Of a stretch of 64,000 nucleotides of DNA, positions 61,312 to 64,000 are shown in pieces. The DNA is from Brachybacterium timonense (GTDB lineage Bacteria; Actinomycetota; Actinomycetes; Actinomycetales; Dermabacteraceae): positions 2,418,491 through 2,482,490 of the forward strand of contig NZ_LT984895.1 in NCBI RefSeq assembly GCF_900258505.1, in the 5' to 3' direction. A model generated the notes under the pieces. The model searched no databases. It was not told where the DNA came from and was given only the letters and a program-made list of their open reading frames with translations. The translations under genes were made by a program, and so were the position numbers. Position 1 is the stretch's first letter. The number at the start of each line of letters is the position of its first letter.

Positions 61312-61719
61312 GTGAACAGCCGAACTAGCATTACACGTGGCGTTGCGCCAAAAACCATCACCTCTATCCTATTGGTTATAGTCCTTGCAGCTGCAGGATT
61401 ATTGGTCGCAAGATCCTACCTATTTGGCGAGCCAACCATTGCCGATATCGTTTCTGAGCACCCTGACGTAGGGGGTGGCGCCCAGGAAGTCACACTCGAG
61501 TACTGCTCCAAAGAGATTGACTGCGTCGAAGCCTGGAAGACAAAGTATGGGGTCTACGCGCGATTCAGCTCGGAACTTAAGGCCGAGCACTGGGGCGAAA
61601 TATTCGGTCCAGAAGGTGCACGGTGGAATAAGTTTGCACTCGACGCCAGGGGCATGAATCTCACGTCGGACCAGCGAGAAACCGCAGTCCAAATACTCCT
61701 CGCGTATGACGGCATCTAA
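61312..61719 (+). CDS. Membrane-anchored hypothetical protein, partner of the DUF2599 gene
   Basis: 135 aa: one N-terminal helix (ITSILLVIVLAAAGLLVARSYLF) and an extracytoplasmic domain with a cysteine pair (LEYCSKEIDCVEAW) and WNKFALDARGMNLTSDQRETAVQILLAYDGI. GTG start with TTGGAGG. Same direction, 84 bp after the secreted protein, same low GC: the two form a two-gene unit between the two insertion sequences. An immunity/secretion-partner role is conceivable but unproven. Confidence 0.65.
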   Translation: MNSRTSITRGVAPKTITSILLVIVLAAAGLLVARSYLFGEPTIADIVSEHPDVGGGAQEVTLEYCSKEIDCVEAWKTKYGVYARFSSELKAEHWGEIFGPEGARWNKFALDARGMNLTSDQRETAVQILLAYDGI

Positions 61720-61825
61720 CACACACAATTAGACCTAGGTGGCCGATGCAATTTCTCCGATGGCTGCACTTATCAAGGAATTCCTGCTGTCAAGCATCAT
61801 GACGCCGCGCCAGTAACGAGGACCG

Positions 61826-62064
61826 CCCCATCGCCATACCACCAGACAGGACGGACTAGCCCGGTCAGGCAACGCGAGCCTCAACCCTCTGTGTTCTCGG
61901 TGCCGGCGGGAACGCGGCTGCCCAGCTCCGAGTCCAGGCGGAGTAGGCCGGAGCCGTCGTCACCGATCAGGCGGATCCGACCGATGATCTCGGAGACGGT
62001 GGCTTCCTCCTCGATCTGCTCGTCGATGAACCAGTTCAGCAGCGGACGTGCATCGAGGTCCCCT
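61826..62064. repeat. Left copy of 239-bp duplication flanking the IS1634 element
   Basis: Identical as far as I can read with 63760-63998. It directly abuts the left IS end at 62065. It contains the last ~60 codons of ferritin (61881-62064, minus strand) and 55 bp beyond the stop. Confidence 0.9.
61881..62064 (-). pseudogene. 3' fragment of ferritin (duplicated)
   Basis: Minus strand reads DARPLLNWFIDEQIEEEATVSEIIGRIRLIGDDGSG ... NTEG-stop, the helix D to helix E end of a ferritin (E-E-E of the ferroxidase-centre region W-F-I-D-E-Q-I-E-E). No start; cut by the IS at 62064. A by-product of the target duplication. Confidence 0.8.
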
Positions 62065-63759
62065 CCTGACTTGCACAGGTTTAGTGACCCGTGGCGTCTG
62101 GGGTCTGGAGGGCGTGGAGGATGTGGCGGGCGTCGTCGGTGAGGGGATCGGCCGCGGTATGGAGGTGTCCACCGATGTTGATCTGGACTTCGAGCAGCGG
62201 CTTCAGGGTCCGGATGATCCTGCGGATGCTGAAGCCAGTCTTGGCCTGGAGATAGCGAGCGATCGCAAGCGCGGTGAACACGATCGTCAGGTGCGCTTCG
62301 ATCGCGTCGCGTTGCCGATGGAACATGGGCCTGGCCTGGAGGTCTGTCTTGCTCATTCGGAATGACTGCTCGACGTGCCAGAGGTCGTGGTAGCTAGAGA
62401 GCACCTCACTGGCGGGCATGATCCGTGCGGGGATGTTGGTGACGTAGCCCTTCAATCCCGCTAGTGATCTGGCCTGCGCGAGAGAGGTTTCATCGAGGAT
62501 GCGGCCGGCAGCGGTGGTCTTCACGAACCGGGTGCCTTTCACGTTCGCGTCTCCCGCGATCACGGCCCGAGCCCGGTTCTCCTGCTGGGTGAGGGTGTGC
62601 TGGGCATGCAGGTCGCGCTTGCGGGAGTAGGACCAGATCGCCCGCCAGTGCCCGGGATGCTGCTCCCGCTCCCCGACCGGCTCCTGATGGCCCCGCTGGG
62701 TGCCGGGCTTGGTGTTGCCGTGGCGCGGGGTGATGGTGTCGATCAGCTGACCATCAGTGAACGCGTCCCCGTTCCAGTGGAAATGATTGGCGAGGTCACC
62801 GGGCGCTTTCTTGGGCCGCGAGCCGACGATGAACCGCAGCCCTGCCTCGTCGATCGCGTTCAGGTTCTCCATCGAGAGCATTCCGGCGTCCGCGACGACG
62901 ACGATGTCTGCCAAGCCGTGACGCTCCTGGAACTGCTTGATCATCGGCACGATCGTGCGGGTCTCGGCGTGATTGCCCTCGTAGCAGCCGATCTCCAGGG
63001 GGAACCCGGCCCGGTCCACGAGCAGGCCGACCACGATCTGCGGGTCCACGCGGCGTTCCTTGGAGTAGCCGACCTTGCGTCGGGCGTCTTCGTTCTCGGC
63101 CTCGAAGTAGAGCGTGGTGACGTCGTAGAGCACCAGCGAGACATCACCGCTGGTCCAGACGTGCTCGAAACACTTCCTCGCGATCTCGTCGCGATAGTCG
63201 CACTGCGCGCACCGGCGCAGCGCGGCGTGGAACGTATTGCGGTGCACGGGATCGATGCCGACCTCGCGAAGGACTCGCCGGGAATCGCTCATCGACGTCG
63301 GCTCGATCAATCTCGCCAGGACGAGCTGGAAGAACGCCTCGTCGTCGACCACATCGAAACCGAGACGGCGCCAGGCGAGCTCGAGAGCTTCCAGAAGGAA
63401 TCGGCTGCGTCGGTGCTGCATCGTCAAAACGCCAGCACTCGGGGCAGCAGCGCTGGTCAGCTCGAGATCGAGCGTCTGCTGTCCTGCGTGCAGCCGCTCG
63501 CGGCCCAGATGCATCAAAGCCGCCAGCTCCGCCTCGGAATGCGCTGAGCCGAGGTGCTCGAGGACCCGGTTACGACGTCCCTCCTTCGCGACGATCTGGA
63601 CGGCCGTCGCCCCGGAGGCAGTCTTCACCTTCCTCAAGAACGGAGCCATCGCCCGATCCTACCGCCCCATTAGTGACCCATCCCCACGACCGAAACCCTG
63701 TTGACCAGCATCAACAACGCGGGAACTACCACGAACCGCACTCACCTGTGCAAGTCAGG
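62065..63759 (-). mobile_element. IS1634-family insertion sequence
   Basis: 1695 bp, 16-bp perfect terminal inverted repeats (CCTGACTTGCACAGGT at 62065-62080; complement at 63744-63759). Subterminal TTAGTGACCC occurs at both ends. One transposase gene on the minus strand. Flanked by a 239-bp target duplication, consistent with the long duplications known for the IS1634/IS1549 group. Confidence 0.9.
62081..63649 (-). CDS. IS1634-type transposase (DDE)
   Basis: 522 aa, intact. DDE residues: Asp in LYDVTTLYFEAE, Asp in VVVADAGMLS, Glu in WHVEQSFRMSKTDL. GLLVDRAGFPLEIGCYEGNHAE and the C-terminal H-L-T-I-V-F-T-A-L-A-I-A helix match the family. ATG at 63649 after GGAG. With an undamaged frame and identical flanks the element may still be active. 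Confidence 0.93.
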   Translation of the reverse strand: MAPFLRKVKTASGATAVQIVAKEGRRNRVLEHLGSAHSEAELAALMHLGRERLHAGQQTLDLELTSAAAPSAGVLTMQHRRSRFLLEALELAWRRLGFDVVDDEAFFQLVLARLIEPTSMSDSRRVLREVGIDPVHRNTFHAALRRCAQCDYRDEIARKCFEHVWTSGDVSLVLYDVTTLYFEAENEDARRKVGYSKERRVDPQIVVGLLVDRAGFPLEIGCYEGNHAETRTIVPMIKQFQERHGLADIVVVADAGMLSMENLNAIDEAGLRFIVGSRPKKAPGDLANHFHWNGDAFTDGQLIDTITPRHGNTKPGTQRGHQEPVGEREQHPGHWRAIWSYSRKRDLHAQHTLTQQENRARAVIAGDANVKGTRFVKTTAAGRILDETSLAQARSLAGLKGYVTNIPARIMPASEVLSSYHDLWHVEQSFRMSKTDLQARPMFHRQRDAIEAHLTIVFTALAIARYLQAKTGFSIRRIIRTLKPLLEVQINIGGHLHTAADPLTDDARHILHALQTPDATGH

Positions 63760-63998
63760 CCCCATCGCCATACCACCAGACAGGACGGACTAGCCCGGTC
63801 AGGCAACGCGAGCCTCAACCCTCTGTGTTCTCGGTGCCGGCGGGAACGCGGCTGCCCAGCTCCGAGTCCAGGCGGAGTAGGCCGGAGCCGTCGTCACCGA
63901 TCAGGCGGATCCGACCGATGATCTCGGAGACGGTGGCTTCCTCCTCGATCTGCTCGTCGATGAACCAGTTCAGCAGCGGACGTGCATCGAGGTCCCCT
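63760..63998. repeat. Right copy of 239-bp duplication flanking the IS1634 element
   Basis: Same sequence as 61826-62064. It restores the ferritin 3' end and stop for the gene coming from the right edge of the window. Confidence 0.9.
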
Positions 63999-64000
63999 TC
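63815..64000 (-). CDS. Ferritin (3' part; continues beyond the window)
   Basis: Minus-strand frame entering from the right edge and ending at TGA 63815-63817: WFIDEQIEEEATVSEIIGRI, IGDDGSGLLRLDSELGSR, the C-terminal third of a bacterial ferritin that stores iron as ferric mineral. The IS1634 insertion lies beyond its stop, so the gene is probably intact. Confidence 0.8.
   Translation of the reverse strand, partial: EGDLDARPLLNWFIDEQIEEEATVSEIIGRIRLIGDDGSGLLRLDSELGSRVPAGTENTEG

Overview
The window is high-GC chromosomal DNA from an actinomycete, most likely Micrococcales (a Brachybacterium/Dermabacteraceae-like organism would fit, but this is a guess). The evidence is a mycothiol S-conjugate amidase, a mycothiol-dependent-isomerase-type protein, an actinobacterial kdpFABC-DE cluster, and a run of genes from ychF to greA (ychF, ispH, xseA, xseB, DUF4245, fumC, phoH2, uppS, hemolysin III, mca, DUF4307, greA) in the order I recall from mycobacteria.

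Layout. 1-16.2 kb: metabolic and stress genes. These include a DapA-family aldolase, two AraC regulators, VOC proteins, a formamidase with its FmdB zinc-ribbon partner, a sugar-acid module (mannitol/fructuronate dehydrogenase, idonate-type dehydrogenase, GntP permease), a TOBE molybdate-type regulator, small P-loop kinases, a phosphoribosyltransferase and a Mug-type DNA glycosylase. 16.2-23.9 kb: a complete high-affinity K+ system, including a 28-codon kdpF, preceded by three tandem 10-bp repeats that look like KdpE sites.

24.7-39.15 kb: the accessory region and the main finding. Eight direct copies of a ~35-bp sequence punctuate it. Each copy, read on the minus strand, encodes the last residues of YchF (V-E-F-R-F-N-V-stop or a close variant), with many synonymous codon differences between copies. 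The rightmost copy is the true 3' end of ychF. The copies cut the region into seven modules of 0.6-6.8 kb, each with one to a few cargo genes: HigBA, a double GNAT, DUF488, a SulP transporter with a MerR regulator, a CmtR-type regulator with a heavy-metal P-type ATPase, VOC, an AAC(2')-like GNAT, FitAB, and MNT/HEPN. Many other cargo genes are decaying. I read this as serial site-specific insertion of small cassettes at the 3' end of ychF. No recombinase is present in the window.

39.1-58.4 kb: the conserved core neighbourhood from ychF to greA, then an AI-2E-type transporter. A PfkB sugar kinase sits where glpX is usually found. 58.6-64 kb: a second mobile patch. An inactivated IS3 element is nested in a short element with ~60-bp terminal inverted repeats. 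It is followed by a low-GC pair of secreted/membrane genes (DUF2599), then an IS1634-type element flanked by a perfect-looking 239-bp target duplication that carries the 3' end of a ferritin gene running in from the right edge.
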